The position numbers and the translations under genes were made by a program. A stretch of DNA of 64,000 nucleotides, taken from NCBI RefSeq assembly GCF_022869805.1, contig NZ_CP094974.1, forward strand, positions 930,001-994,000, in the 5' to 3' direction. Positions 43,528 through 52,267 of the stretch are shown piece after piece. The notes under the pieces were generated by a model, which worked only from the letters and a program-made list of their open reading frames with translations, searched no databases and had not been told where the DNA came from. The first letter of the stretch is position 1. Every line of letters starts with the position of its first letter. Origin of the DNA: Halosolutus halophilus. Its GTDB lineage: Archaea; Halobacteriota; Halobacteria; Halobacteriales; Natrialbaceae.

Positions 43528-44646
43528 ATGACAGCAGACACACCACCAGACGCCGACGAGACCGAGGCGACTACCGATCGAGCAGCTGTAGCGTCCGACG
43601 GGGAGCTCGCGGAGCGAGAGCGAGCCCTGAGAAATCGCGACGAGCCCTACGCCCGCGCGACCGTCGTCCGCCGCGAACCGCCGGTTTCCGCCAACGTCGG
43701 CGATCGGGCGCTCGTCACGGCCGACGGCGACCTCCACGGGTGGATCGGCGGTGCAGCCTGCGCCCAGTCGCGGGTCGTCAGCGAGGCCCAGTCGGCCATC
43801 GCGAACGACGAACCACAGTTGATCGGCCTCGCACCCGATCCCGACGACGTCGATCGGCCCGGACTCGCGGCCTTTCCGATGCTGTGTCACAGCGAGGGAA
43901 CGCTCGAAATATTCGTCGAACCGGTGATTCCGGCGACGCGACTCCTCGTCGTGGGTGGGTCGCCGATCGCCCGCTCGCTCGTCAGGCTGGCGACCGAACT
44001 CGACGTCGACGTGACGATCGTCGATCCCGAGGCGGCGGACGCGGATCTCCCGGACGGGACGAGCGTCCTCTCCACGCTCGAACCCGACGAGATCGCCGAG
44101 GCGGTCGGTGCGGGCCCGTTCGTCGTCGTGGCCTCGATGGGAGAGTTCGACGCTCGTGGCGTCGCTGCCGGCGTGCTCTCGGATGCACCGTACGTCGGAC
44201 TCGTCGCGAGTGACGCCCGCGCGACCGAGGTCGTCGACCGGGCTGCCGGCCTCCTGGATCGCGATCCGGCGGCGGTTCGAGACGCGATCACGAATCCGGC
44301 GGGCGTCGACATCGCGGCCAGGTCCGCGGCCGAGATCGCGACGAGCCTGCTGGCCGAACTGGTCGACGTGCGGGCCGACACCGGGACGAGTACGGCGTCC
44401 GCGATCGACTCGAGCGCCGATACGGACGACGCCGAACGCGCCGGTTCCGACGACGAGGAGTCGGTCACCGAGGCGTCGGCGATCGATCCCGTCTGCGGGA
44501 TGACGGTCGACCCTGACGACGCCCCGAGCGTCACCCACGAGGGGACGACGTACTACTTCTGTTGTCCCGGCTGTGCGGACTCCTTTCGAAACGAGCCCGA
44601 CGAGTATCTAGAGGCGACCGAAGACGGACCGATGGAATCAGTATGA
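43528..44646 (+). CDS. XdhC/CoxF-family protein fused to a C-terminal YHS domain
   Basis: 372 residues. Residues about 25-110 match the XdhC_CoxI domain (ERALRNRDEPYARATVVRRE, DLHGWIGGAACAQSRVV). Residues about 135-285 are the Rossmann-like XdhC_C domain (RLLVVGGSPIARSLVRLATE, FVVVASMGEFDARGVAAGVL, AITNPAGVDIAARSAAEIAT). An acidic linker then leads to a YHS/metal-binding domain (residues about 320-365): DPVCGMTVDPDDAPSV, TYYFCCPGCADSFRNEPDEY, with four Cys (one, then CC, then C). XdhC proteins load the sulfurated Mo cofactor; YHS domains bind metals such as copper. The fusion suggests a role in building the Mo-S-Cu centre. Confidence 0.9.
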   Translation: MTADTPPDADETEATTDRAAVASDGELAERERALRNRDEPYARATVVRREPPVSANVGDRALVTADGDLHGWIGGAACAQSRVVSEAQSAIANDEPQLIGLAPDPDDVDRPGLAAFPMLCHSEGTLEIFVEPVIPATRLLVVGGSPIARSLVRLATELDVDVTIVDPEAADADLPDGTSVLSTLEPDEIAEAVGAGPFVVVASMGEFDARGVAAGVLSDAPYVGLVASDARATEVVDRAAGLLDRDPAAVRDAITNPAGVDIAARSAAEIATSLLAELVDVRADTGTSTASAIDSSADTDDAERAGSDDEESVTEASAIDPVCGMTVDPDDAPSVTHEGTTYYFCCPGCADSFRNEPDEYLEATEDGPMESV

Positions 44647-45659
44647 CGGGCGATACGCCGGTGACGCCGGTCGACGCGCTGTCCGAATCGGAGATCAGGG
44701 AGCGCTTCGAGCGCCGGAACTACGTCGCGGACGACCGCGTGATCACGACCGTACAGCTCGCCCTCCAGCTCGGGCGACCGCTCCTCGTCGAGGGGCCGCC
44801 CGGCAGCGGAAAGACCGAACTCGGCAAGGTCCTCGCCGACGGGTTCGACACGGAGCTGATTCGGCTCCAGTGTTACGAGGGACTCACGGCCGAGAACGCG
44901 CTCTACGAGTGGAATTACACGAAACAGCTGCTCGCGGTGCAGTCGAACGAGGGAACGGTGGCCGGCAGATCCGCGAGGTCCGACGCCCCGCCGGACGACC
45001 CGGAAACCGGCCCCGGCTCCGACGCCGAAATCGACGGCCCGCCGTCCGTATTCGACGACGAGTACCTGCTCGAGCGACCGCTCTTGCGCGCGCTCACCGC
45101 CGGCGGCGACCGATCGCCGGTCCTGTTGATCGACGAAATCGACCGCGCAGACGAAGGGTTCGAGGCCTTCCTGCTCGAACTCCTCTCGGATTATCAGGTG
45201 TCGATTCCGGAACTGGGGACGATCAGCGCCGAGAACCCGCCGATCGTCGTCCTCACCTCGAATCGCACTCGCGGTCTCAGCGACGCGCTCAAGCGGCGGT
45301 GTCTGTACCTGCACGTCGAGCCGCCGTCGTTCGAGACGGAGTACGAGATCGTCTCCCGCAAGGTCCCCGAACTCGACGCGGCGATCGCGGCCGAAGTGTG
45401 CGCCGTCGTCGAACGCCTCCGGGAGGAATCGTTCCTCAAACGACCGGGCGTCGCCGAGACGCTCGACTGGGCGCGTGCGATCGCGGCACTCCGATCCGAG
45501 GGCGAGGCCGAATCGCTCTCGACGGCCGAAATCGAACGGACGATCGGTTGCCTCCTCAAGGAAGTCGAAGACGTCACCCGCGTCGACACCGCCTTGCTCG
45601 AACAGCTCCACGCGGCCGCCGCTGCGGCCGACGAGCGAGTCGAACCCGCCGACACATGA
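44643..45659 (+). CDS. coxD: CoxD-type MoxR AAA+ ATPase
   Basis: 338 residues. Walker A LVEGPPGSGKTELGKVLADG, Walker B PVLLIDEIDRADEGFEAFLL, sensor 1 VVLTSNRTRGLSD, and R-finger region DALKRRCLYLHVEPP. MoxR ATPases of the CoxD type assist maturation of the [MoO2S]Cu site. An acidic insert of about 35 residues (RSARSDAPPDDPETGPGSDA) between the first helices and EYLLERPLLRALTA is probably halophile-specific. The ATG at 44643 overlaps the stop of the preceding gene (ATGA), showing translational coupling. Confidence 0.94.
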   Translation: MTGDTPVTPVDALSESEIRERFERRNYVADDRVITTVQLALQLGRPLLVEGPPGSGKTELGKVLADGFDTELIRLQCYEGLTAENALYEWNYTKQLLAVQSNEGTVAGRSARSDAPPDDPETGPGSDAEIDGPPSVFDDEYLLERPLLRALTAGGDRSPVLLIDEIDRADEGFEAFLLELLSDYQVSIPELGTISAENPPIVVLTSNRTRGLSDALKRRCLYLHVEPPSFETEYEIVSRKVPELDAAIAAEVCAVVERLREESFLKRPGVAETLDWARAIAALRSEGEAESLSTAEIERTIGCLLKEVEDVTRVDTALLEQLHAAAAAADERVEPADT

Positions 45660-47077
45660 CCCCCAACCGGAACTCCTCGGACGCCGTCGACGACTCCCGT
45701 CGAGTCGACGCCGCGCGTGACGACATGCGAGGGCTCGATCGACGGCCCGGGAACGGGTTGCCGGACTTCGAGGCTGCACGCACCCACGTGCTGACGGAAC
45801 TCGTTCGCTTCGTCGGCCGTCTCCGCCGCGAGGGCGTCCCCGTGGCGGCGAACGGCACCCTCGAGGCGGCGCGAGCGCTCGCCGTGGTCGGACTCGGTGA
45901 TCGGGAACGCGTCCGCGACGCGCTCCGTGCAACGCTGCTCACCGGGGCGAACGACCGCGAGGCGTTCGAGGAGTCGTTTCCCACGTTCTGGCATCGCGTG
46001 CGGACCGGAATCGATCGAATAGCGACGCACGAAGGGGCGCGTTCGTCCGACGGGGCCGACCCAGCCGACTCAACCGCAACGGAACACCGGGAGTCCGAGC
46101 CGTTGTCCGCCGCCGATCCGCCGTCGCCCGACTCGAGCGACGGCCCGGAGACGGTCGACGTCCGGATCGCGACCGGCCGCCGGCACGCGACCGGGGAGCG
46201 CCCGAGCGGCGACGGCGGTGACGACGCGCGTCGGTATAGCGCCGTCGGGGGACGCGCCCCCGTCACGGCCGACGGCGTGTCGTTGTCCGACGACGACGGC
46301 GCAGCGATCGACCGGTTCGTCGATGCGCTGGCGTCGATCCCCGGTCGGCGCACCCGTCTGGCCCCGGGCGGTGACCGCATCGACGCTCGACGAGCGCTCC
46401 GGACGAGTCTCGGGACCGGAGGGACGGCGATGGAGCTGCCGACCCGCGAATCGGTCCCGAGCGAACTTCGCTGCTGTCTGTTGCTCGACGTCAGCGGCTC
46501 CGTCCTCGATACGATCGACCGCGAAACGCTGCTCGCCGTGGCGGAACGAGTACAGGGAGTCGCACGAACGGGGTCCGTCTTCCTGTTCGACACGGATCTC
46601 GTCGACGCGACCGAGCAGTTCGAGCGCGCGGACGGCGATCCGGCCGCGGCCCTTCGAGAGGCCGAGATAGAGTGGGGTGGCGGCACGCGGATCGGCGACG
46701 CGTTCGAAACGCTCCGGCGACGCCACCCCCACGCGGTGGACCGGCGGACCGTCGTCGTCGTGGTCAGCGACGGTCTCGACGTCGGTGACCGGACGACCCT
46801 GGAGGACGGGATCACCTGGCTCGCCCGCCGAGCCGACGCGATCGTCTGGCTCAATCCGCTCGCAGTATCGCCGGCGTACGAACCGCGGTCGCGAGGGATG
46901 GCGACGTGTCTCCCCTACGTCGACGGCCTGTTCGGCTTCGCGGAACCGGCCGACCTCGCCGAAGTCGCTCGACAACTCGAGCGCCGCGGGATCGGCGGGC
47001 CGATCGGCTACGAACACGATCCGCGCCGCGTCGGGACCGGAGACGACCCGCAGAGAGACGAGGGAGACGGAGCATGA
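45656..47077 (+). CDS. coxE: CoxE-type VWA domain protein
   Basis: 473 residues. Helical N-terminus (ARTHVLTELVRFVGRLRREG; RDALRATLLTGANDREAFEE), a long acidic linker, and a C-terminal von Willebrand A domain with the MIDAS motif DVSGS (CCLLLDVSGSVLDTIDRET), GGGTRIGDAFETL and VVVVVSDGLDVGDRTTLEDG. The YDPxxxRxSxF-type end is present as PYVDGLFGFAEPADLAEVAR. CoxE works with CoxD in copper or sulfur insertion into the CoxL centre. The ATG at 45656 overlaps the coxD stop. Confidence 0.92.
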   Translation: MTPNRNSSDAVDDSRRVDAARDDMRGLDRRPGNGLPDFEAARTHVLTELVRFVGRLRREGVPVAANGTLEAARALAVVGLGDRERVRDALRATLLTGANDREAFEESFPTFWHRVRTGIDRIATHEGARSSDGADPADSTATEHRESEPLSAADPPSPDSSDGPETVDVRIATGRRHATGERPSGDGGDDARRYSAVGGRAPVTADGVSLSDDDGAAIDRFVDALASIPGRRTRLAPGGDRIDARRALRTSLGTGGTAMELPTRESVPSELRCCLLLDVSGSVLDTIDRETLLAVAERVQGVARTGSVFLFDTDLVDATEQFERADGDPAAALREAEIEWGGGTRIGDAFETLRRRHPHAVDRRTVVVVVSDGLDVGDRTTLEDGITWLARRADAIVWLNPLAVSPAYEPRSRGMATCLPYVDGLFGFAEPADLAEVARQLERRGIGGPIGYEHDPRRVGTGDDPQRDEGDGA

Positions 47078-48042
47078 TCGACCCGATCCTTCCGGCCGTC
47101 GTCGACCGACTCCGCTCGATCGGCGCTCTCGAGGGAGCGACGGCGGAGCGCGTCACGCTCGGTGACGCGACGCTCATGGTCGAACTCGCGGGCGTCGAGT
47201 CCGGAACCGGGGCCGAAGCCGGAACTGCGGACGTAGCCGGTGGCTCCCGGGGAAGCCACCGAACCGCCGGCTTCGCCCATCGACCGCCCGGGAACGGACG
47301 GACGGCGGACGCTCTCGACGAGTCGACGGACGGCGTCGACGTCGAAACGCTCGTCCGGTGGGCGACGCGAACGCCGGGCGGATCGTCGACCGAAACGATC
47401 GGCTATCCCGGGACACCGCGAGACGGCACGCTGCTCGAGCGCGCACTCGGCGTCGCCGCGATCAACGCGCTGTCGGCACCGTTCGTCGACTGGAACCCGG
47501 GCGATCCGATGGCGTTGCTGGATCCGGCCGTCGACGCGATCACGACGGTCGGCCTCTTCCGGCCCGCGTTCCGGAAGTTCGCCGACGTCGACGTTCGCGT
47601 CATCGAACGGACCGACGTCGGATCGGTGTCCTCTCCCGACGGCGTCAGCGTCACGACGTTCCGACCGGACGCGGCGAGCGCGGCGATGGCGGACGCGGAC
47701 GTCGTCTTCGTCACCGGCTCCACGTTCGTGTACGGCGGTCTCGAGGCGTACCTCGAGGCCGCGCCGGCGGCGGCGACGGTCGTTCTGATCGGTGCGACCG
47801 CGTCGGTCCTTCCCGGACCGGCGTTCGCGGCCGGGGTGGACGTCGTCGCCGGGGCGTCGGTAACCGAAACCGAACGCGATCGCGTCCGCGAGGCCGTCCG
47901 AGCAGGCGCGTGCGGAACTGACCTGCACGACGCCGGCGTTCGGAAAGTGTACGCGGTGGCCGATCGAGCCACCGGACCGGGCCAGGCCCTGAAACGCGTG
48001 CGAAACGAGCGGCCGGATCGAGACGACACGACGAACGACTGA
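47074..48042 (+). CDS. DUF364 family protein (putative heavy-metal chelation domain)
   Basis: 322 residues, translationally coupled to coxE (ATGA). Residues about 110-322 are the DUF364-like fold: LERALGVAAINALSAPFVDW, NPGDPMALLDPAVDAITTVG, LFRPAFRKFADVDVRVIERT, VVFVTGSTFVYGGLEAYLEA and VVLIGATASVLPGPAFAAGV. The family (PF04016-like) is described as a putative heavy-metal chelator. The N-terminal 110 residues match a DUF4213-like piece and have a disordered, acidic insertion. Its fixed place between coxE and the second xdhC suggests a role in metal delivery to the active site, not known in bacterial operons. Confidence 0.85.
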   Translation: MIDPILPAVVDRLRSIGALEGATAERVTLGDATLMVELAGVESGTGAEAGTADVAGGSRGSHRTAGFAHRPPGNGRTADALDESTDGVDVETLVRWATRTPGGSSTETIGYPGTPRDGTLLERALGVAAINALSAPFVDWNPGDPMALLDPAVDAITTVGLFRPAFRKFADVDVRVIERTDVGSVSSPDGVSVTTFRPDAASAAMADADVVFVTGSTFVYGGLEAYLEAAPAAATVVLIGATASVLPGPAFAAGVDVVAGASVTETERDRVREAVRAGACGTDLHDAGVRKVYAVADRATGPGQALKRVRNERPDRDDTTND

Positions 48043-48043
48043 A

Positions 48044-48050
48044 CTGGAGG
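48044..48050 (+). promoter_or_regulatory. Shine-Dalgarno (TGGAGG) before second XdhC gene
   Basis: The only gene in the operon with a clear ribosome-binding string: TGGAGG 8-9 nt before the ATG at 48059. It follows the DUF364 stop by a few bases. This shows an intra-operon start that does not use stop/start coupling and supports the ATG at 48059 over the GTG at 48050. Confidence 0.6.
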
Positions 48051-48058
48051 TGCGAACT

Positions 48059-49225
48059 ATGACACAACGCAACTGGAGTGTTCCGGAGACAGAGGTGGTA
48101 CAGCGCATTCACGAGCGACTCGACGCGGCGGGGACGGACGTCCTCGCGACGATCGTCGACGTCGAGGGGAACGCGTACCGACGGCCGGGTGCGAAAATGC
48201 TCCTCGACGAAGCGGGCGACGGCGTCGGCAGCATTACGGCCGGCTGTCTCGAAGACGAACTGCTCGCGACGGCCGAGTCGGTTCGCGAACGCGGCCGCCC
48301 GGAGCTGGTAACGTACGATCTGATGGAGGACGACGACGTCTGGGGCCTCGGGGTCGGCTGCAACGGGATTATCGACGTTCTGCTGGAGCCGCTGACCGAC
48401 GCCTATCGCCCGACGGTCGAGGCATTCGCCGACGGGCGGAACGTAGCCGTTCTCACCGTTCTCGAGGGCTCGGAGGGACCGCTCGACCGTGGCGACCGCG
48501 TGTACTACTATCCGGACGAGGGAGTCCTCACGACCCCGGACGGTGAACCGGCGACGGACTGGCCCGCCGACCTCTCGGGCCCCGCGGCCGACCTCGCCGA
48601 ACGCGGGCGAGCCGACGTCGTCGAGGTCGCTCTGCAGGGGAGCCAGCTGGAGGTGTTCGTCGACGGACTCACGGCGCCGACGGAACTGGTCGTCTTCGGA
48701 TCGGGTCACGACGTGGGGCCGGTCACCGAACTGGCCGCGATGAACGACTTCCGCGTCACCGTCGTCGGCTTCCGCGGGAGCGTCGACCTCGAGGACCGGT
48801 TTCCAGCGGCGGACGAAACGGTGACGACCTCGCCGGCGGCCGTCGACGACGCGATCGACCTCGACGATCGGACCTACGCGGTCGTCATGACCCACAACTT
48901 CGTCGACGATCGGTTGACGATCGAGCAGCTACTGGATTCGCCCGTCCCGTACGTCGGCCTGATGGGGCCTCGCAAGCGGTTCGAGGAAATGCTCGAGGAG
49001 TTCGAGAGCGAGGGCCGGACGTTCGAGGAGGCGGCGCTATCGAGGCTGTATACGCCGATCGGACTCGATCTCGGCGGCGGTTCTCCCTACCAGATCGCCC
49101 TCAGTATCGTCGCGGAGGTACTGGCGGTGTCCAACGATCGGACGCCGCGCCACCTGAAGAGCCGCGAGGGCCACATCCACGATCGCGTCGCCGTCGACTC
49201 GAACGGCAACGTCCCGTCACAGTAG
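48059..49225 (+). CDS. XdhC/CoxI family molybdoenzyme maturation protein
   Basis: 388 residues. XdhC_CoxI domain: VVQRIHERLDAAGTDVLATI, DVEGNAYRRPGAKMLLDEAG, VGSITAGCLEDELLATA, MEDDDVWGLGVGCNGIIDVL (GCNGxxDVL motif). Then the XdhC_C Rossmann part: ELVVFGSGHDVGPVTELAAM, RTYAVVMTHNFVDDRLTIEQ, VPYVGLMGPRKRFEEML and IGLDLGGGSPYQIALSIVAE. It likely delivers a sulfurated MCD cofactor to CoxL. The other XdhC member of the operon carries the YHS domain; the two are probably distinct in role. Last gene of the cluster. Confidence 0.95.
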   Translation: MTQRNWSVPETEVVQRIHERLDAAGTDVLATIVDVEGNAYRRPGAKMLLDEAGDGVGSITAGCLEDELLATAESVRERGRPELVTYDLMEDDDVWGLGVGCNGIIDVLLEPLTDAYRPTVEAFADGRNVAVLTVLEGSEGPLDRGDRVYYYPDEGVLTTPDGEPATDWPADLSGPAADLAERGRADVVEVALQGSQLEVFVDGLTAPTELVVFGSGHDVGPVTELAAMNDFRVTVVGFRGSVDLEDRFPAADETVTTSPAAVDDAIDLDDRTYAVVMTHNFVDDRLTIEQLLDSPVPYVGLMGPRKRFEEMLEEFESEGRTFEEAALSRLYTPIGLDLGGGSPYQIALSIVAEVLAVSNDRTPRHLKSREGHIHDRVAVDSNGNVPSQ

Positions 49226-49421
49226 CGCGGTCCTCGATCGACGGTCGCTCCAGGGTCAGTCTCGAGTCGTGGTGAAGACGGTCTCTCGTAGCTTCGTACC
49301 CGCCGTTCCTGTTCGATCAGACGGGTGCGAACCCGGTAACGTTCCGAAGTCCCAACTCGAATGACGCCCGTCTGACGTTTTGTCCGGGGCGAAAACGGGG
49401 TAACTTTCAAGACGAGAGAGT

Positions 49422-50183
49422 GTGAGCTACGGACAACCGGTGAATCGCGTGAGCAAGGAATTCGTACACAGCGATCCAGACGCCGACGGGCGATCCGATC
49501 GAAAATCCGACGCGGGTGCCGACCGGGCCGTCGATTTGCAGCGGGACGTAACGGTCGATCGAACCGCCGACGTGACGGCGGACGCGCCAGCCGGTCGAGA
49601 CGGGGACACGGTCTCCGCGACCAGACTGGTGTTCGGCATGGGATCGACGCCGGACAGCGTCGACCCGGGGATCGAACCGGCAGAGCGGACGTCCCTCGAG
49701 GCGGCCGACGTCGATCCCGACGCGGTCGCGAGCAAGGAGTACTCCTACCGGATGCTGCTCGACGCCGGCGTCGACGAACCGGTGGCGGACGACCTCCGGC
49801 GGCGGTTCTCGCTCCCGTGGTCGTTCGAGAACGACGGCGACCTCGATCGCCGATCGACCGAGATCCGGGGGCTGGGCGCCGCCGAGCGCGAGTGGATCGC
49901 CGTCAGCGGGGACGAGGACTGGCAGTCGTTCGACTACACCGAATCCCGCGACCTCGACGTCGTGCGAGAGGAACCCACCGATCGGCCATATCCGGAACCG
50001 ACGCCGGTTACCGCCGTCGTGGGCGTCGGCCCGGACGACGCCGATCGGCTGGCCGAGGCTGGCGTCGTGTCGGCAGAGCGGCTGGCGACGATCGACGCCT
50101 TCGCGATCGCGAAGGCGCTCGACTTCGACGTCCTTCACGTCCGCTTCTGGCGACACAACGCGCGCGAACTGGTCGACGCGTGA
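49422..50183 (+). CDS. Acidic protein with C-terminal helix-hairpin-helix-like domain
   Basis: About 253 residues from GTG at 49422; GTG at 49449 (SKEFVHSDPDADGR) is a likely alternative. A long disordered acidic N-terminus, then a central region (KEYSYRMLLDAGVDEPVADD, RRRFSLPWSFENDGDLDRRS, LGAAEREWIAVSGDEDWQSF) and a C-terminal helix-hairpin-helix-like end (VVGVGPDDADRLAEAGVVSA, ATIDAFAIAKALDFDVLHVR). Proteins of this layout are found across haloarchaea without a known function; a nucleic-acid contact is plausible from the HHH fold. Confidence 0.7.
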   Translation: MSYGQPVNRVSKEFVHSDPDADGRSDRKSDAGADRAVDLQRDVTVDRTADVTADAPAGRDGDTVSATRLVFGMGSTPDSVDPGIEPAERTSLEAADVDPDAVASKEYSYRMLLDAGVDEPVADDLRRRFSLPWSFENDGDLDRRSTEIRGLGAAEREWIAVSGDEDWQSFDYTESRDLDVVREEPTDRPYPEPTPVTAVVGVGPDDADRLAEAGVVSAERLATIDAFAIAKALDFDVLHVRFWRHNARELVDA

Positions 50184-50492
50184 CGTCCGCGACTCGCGCC
50201 GATGCGTGCCGTTCGCGACCCGTTCGAAATCGGTAACGTAGCGCATGCCGGCCACGGTCCCCGGTCGCGGTACGAGTGACGAACGCAGCGGGTGTTGGCC
50301 GGCCCCCGATTACGCCGCGAGTACCGATCGGATAGCGGATTCCTGACCCGGCCCGTCGTCAGTCTCGCCCGCAGTATTCGATCCCGGTAACGGGAATCGC
50401 GACGCTACGCGCGCATCTTTACTACTGGAATGAGTAATTTCGATAATCCGGACCATCAGAGATATATAGCGGCCTCGTGGACCATCTACCAG
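50184..50492. other. 309-bp spacer with fba promoter
   Basis: Mostly featureless, with an imperfect palindrome (CGATCCCGGTAACGGGAATCG, one bulge) about 90 bp before fba and a TATA box near the end. No open frame with coding quality. Confidence 0.5.
50461..50470 (+). promoter_or_regulatory. TATA box of fba (GATATATAGC)
   Basis: GATATATAGC lies 23-32 nt before the ATG at 50493. This spacing fits a leaderless transcript starting at the A of ATG and favours that start over an upstream in-frame ATG at 50430, which would put the box inside the gene. Confidence 0.6.
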
Positions 50493-51281
50493 ATGATTCC
50501 GATCGACGACTCTCCGATCGTTCGCGACGGCAAGTCACTGATTCTCGCGATGGATCACGGTCTCGAACACGGCCCCGTCGACTTCGAGGAGGTCCCGGAG
50601 AAACTGGATCCGTCGACGGTCTTCGAGACGGCGACCCACGACGCCGTTACCGCGATGGCGGTCCAGAAGGGGATCGCGGAGGGGTACTACCCCAGCTACG
50701 AGGACGACGTCAACCTGCTGGCGAAACTGAACGGGACCTCGAACATGTGGATGGGCGAACCCGACTCGGCGATCAACTGTTCGGTCGACTACGCCGTCGA
50801 ACTCGGTGCCGACGCCGTCGGCTTCACCGTCTACAGCGGGTCGAATCACGAGGTCGAGATGTACGAGGAGTTCCGCGAGGTCCAGGAGCAGGCCCGCGAC
50901 TACGACCTCCCCGTCGTCATGTGGTCGTATCCGCGCGGACAGGGACTGAAGAACGACACCAAGCCGTCCACTATCTCGTACGCGACCCGCATCGGCCTCG
51001 AACTGGGTGCCGACATCGCGAAGGTCAAGTACCCCGGCAGCACCGAGGCGATGGAACACGCCTGCAGGGCCGCGGGTGACATGAAGGTCGTCATGAGCGG
51101 TGGCTCCAAGACCTCCGACTACGAGTTCCTCTCGACCGTCGAGGCCGCCGTCAACGCCGGCTGCAAGGGGCTCGCCGTCGGCCGCAACGTCTGGCAGCGC
51201 GAGGACCCCACCCGCATCCTCGACGCGCTCGAACGGGTCATCTACGAGGAGGAAACCGCCGACGCTGCACTCGAGGCGTAA
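50493..51281 (+). CDS. fba: Archaeal class I fructose-bisphosphate aldolase
   Basis: 262 residues. MIPIDDSPIVRDGKSLILAM, then DHGLEHGPVDFEEV, WMGEPDSAINCSVDYAVELG, YPRGQGLKNDTKPSTISYAT, and the Schiff-base Lys region GADIAKVKYPGSTEAM, ending MSGGSKTSDYEFLSTV and GLAVGRNVWQREDP. It belongs to the DhnA/DeoC-like archaeal family, not the classical animal type. It interconverts fructose-1,6-bisphosphate and triose phosphates, mainly in gluconeogenesis in haloarchaea. The FBPase gene follows after 2 bp, forming a gluconeogenic operon. Start at 50493 is set by the TATA box. Confidence 0.95.
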   Translation: MIPIDDSPIVRDGKSLILAMDHGLEHGPVDFEEVPEKLDPSTVFETATHDAVTAMAVQKGIAEGYYPSYEDDVNLLAKLNGTSNMWMGEPDSAINCSVDYAVELGADAVGFTVYSGSNHEVEMYEEFREVQEQARDYDLPVVMWSYPRGQGLKNDTKPSTISYATRIGLELGADIAKVKYPGSTEAMEHACRAAGDMKVVMSGGSKTSDYEFLSTVEAAVNAGCKGLAVGRNVWQREDPTRILDALERVIYEEETADAALEA

Positions 51282-51283
51282 CC

Positions 51284-52156
51284 GTGACTGTGTCGGATCC
51301 AGTCGTCGAGAACGCCGTCGCGACGGTCAGCAGAACGGCCACCGAGATCCGGCAGGGTCTGGTCGGCCGTCGCGGCACGGTCGACGAGGAAAACCCCACC
51401 GGCGACACCCAGGTCGAGGCCGACGTCTGGGCCGACGACCTGCTGGCCGATCGGCTCTCGTCGATCGACGGCGTCGGACAGTACGCCAGCGAGGAGCGAC
51501 CCGAGCCGATGGACTGTGGCGGCGACCCCGCCACCGAGTCGGACACCTACGCGATCGCGGTCGATCCGCTGGACGGGTCGTCGAACCTCAGGTCGAACAA
51601 CTCGATGGGGACGATCTTCGGCATCTACGACGCCCGGGTGCCGGCACGGGGAGAGACGATCGTCGCCGCGGGGTACGTGCTCTACGGGCCGATCACGACG
51701 ATGGTGGTCGCGACCGACGAGACCGTCACCGAGTACGAACTGACCGGCGGCGAACGGACCGTCGTCCGGCGGGACGTGACCTTACCCGATGACCCCGTCG
51801 TCTACGGCTTCGGCGGCCGCGTCCCGGACTGGCCGGACGAGTTCCGCGAGTACGCACGGACGATCGAGGACGAACTGAAACTCCGGTACAGCGGGGCCAT
51901 GATCGGCGACGTCAACCAGGTGCTCACCTACGGCGGCATCTTCGGCTATCCCGGCCTCGAGTCCCGCCCCGAGGGGAAGCTTCGCCTGCAGTTCGAGGGG
52001 AACCCGATCGGCTACGTCGTCGAGCAGGCCGGCGGCCGGTCCTCGAACGGCGAGACGTCGCTGCTCTCCGTCGACCCCGACGAGCTTCACGAGCGAACGC
52101 CGCTGCACGTCGGTTCCGCCGCGTTGATCGATCGGCTCGAGTCGACGCTCGGGTAG
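51284..52156 (+). CDS. fbp: Fructose-1,6-bisphosphatase (class I)
   Basis: 290 residues from a GTG two bases after the fba stop. Signatures: metal site VGQYASEERPEPMDCGGDPA, catalytic YAIAVDPLDGSSNLRSNNSM, TIFGIYDARVPARGETIVAA, GYVLYGPITTMVVATDE, and the C-terminal KLRLQFEGNPIGYVVEQAGG. It removes a phosphate from FBP to give fructose-6-phosphate, the feed for GlmS elsewhere in this window. Neighbouring fba means the two work in sequence. Confidence 0.95.
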   Translation: MTVSDPVVENAVATVSRTATEIRQGLVGRRGTVDEENPTGDTQVEADVWADDLLADRLSSIDGVGQYASEERPEPMDCGGDPATESDTYAIAVDPLDGSSNLRSNNSMGTIFGIYDARVPARGETIVAAGYVLYGPITTMVVATDETVTEYELTGGERTVVRRDVTLPDDPVVYGFGGRVPDWPDEFREYARTIEDELKLRYSGAMIGDVNQVLTYGGIFGYPGLESRPEGKLRLQFEGNPIGYVVEQAGGRSSNGETSLLSVDPDELHERTPLHVGSAALIDRLESTLG

Positions 52157-52267
52157 CTCTCGCGCCGGCCGCCTCGCACGCGGCGGGCGGCCACGCCTCA
52201 CGTCCGCCTCTCGTCTCTCCGGCCACCGGATCGCCGGTCACCTCCGTCGCGCACTCGGTGAGCGGCG

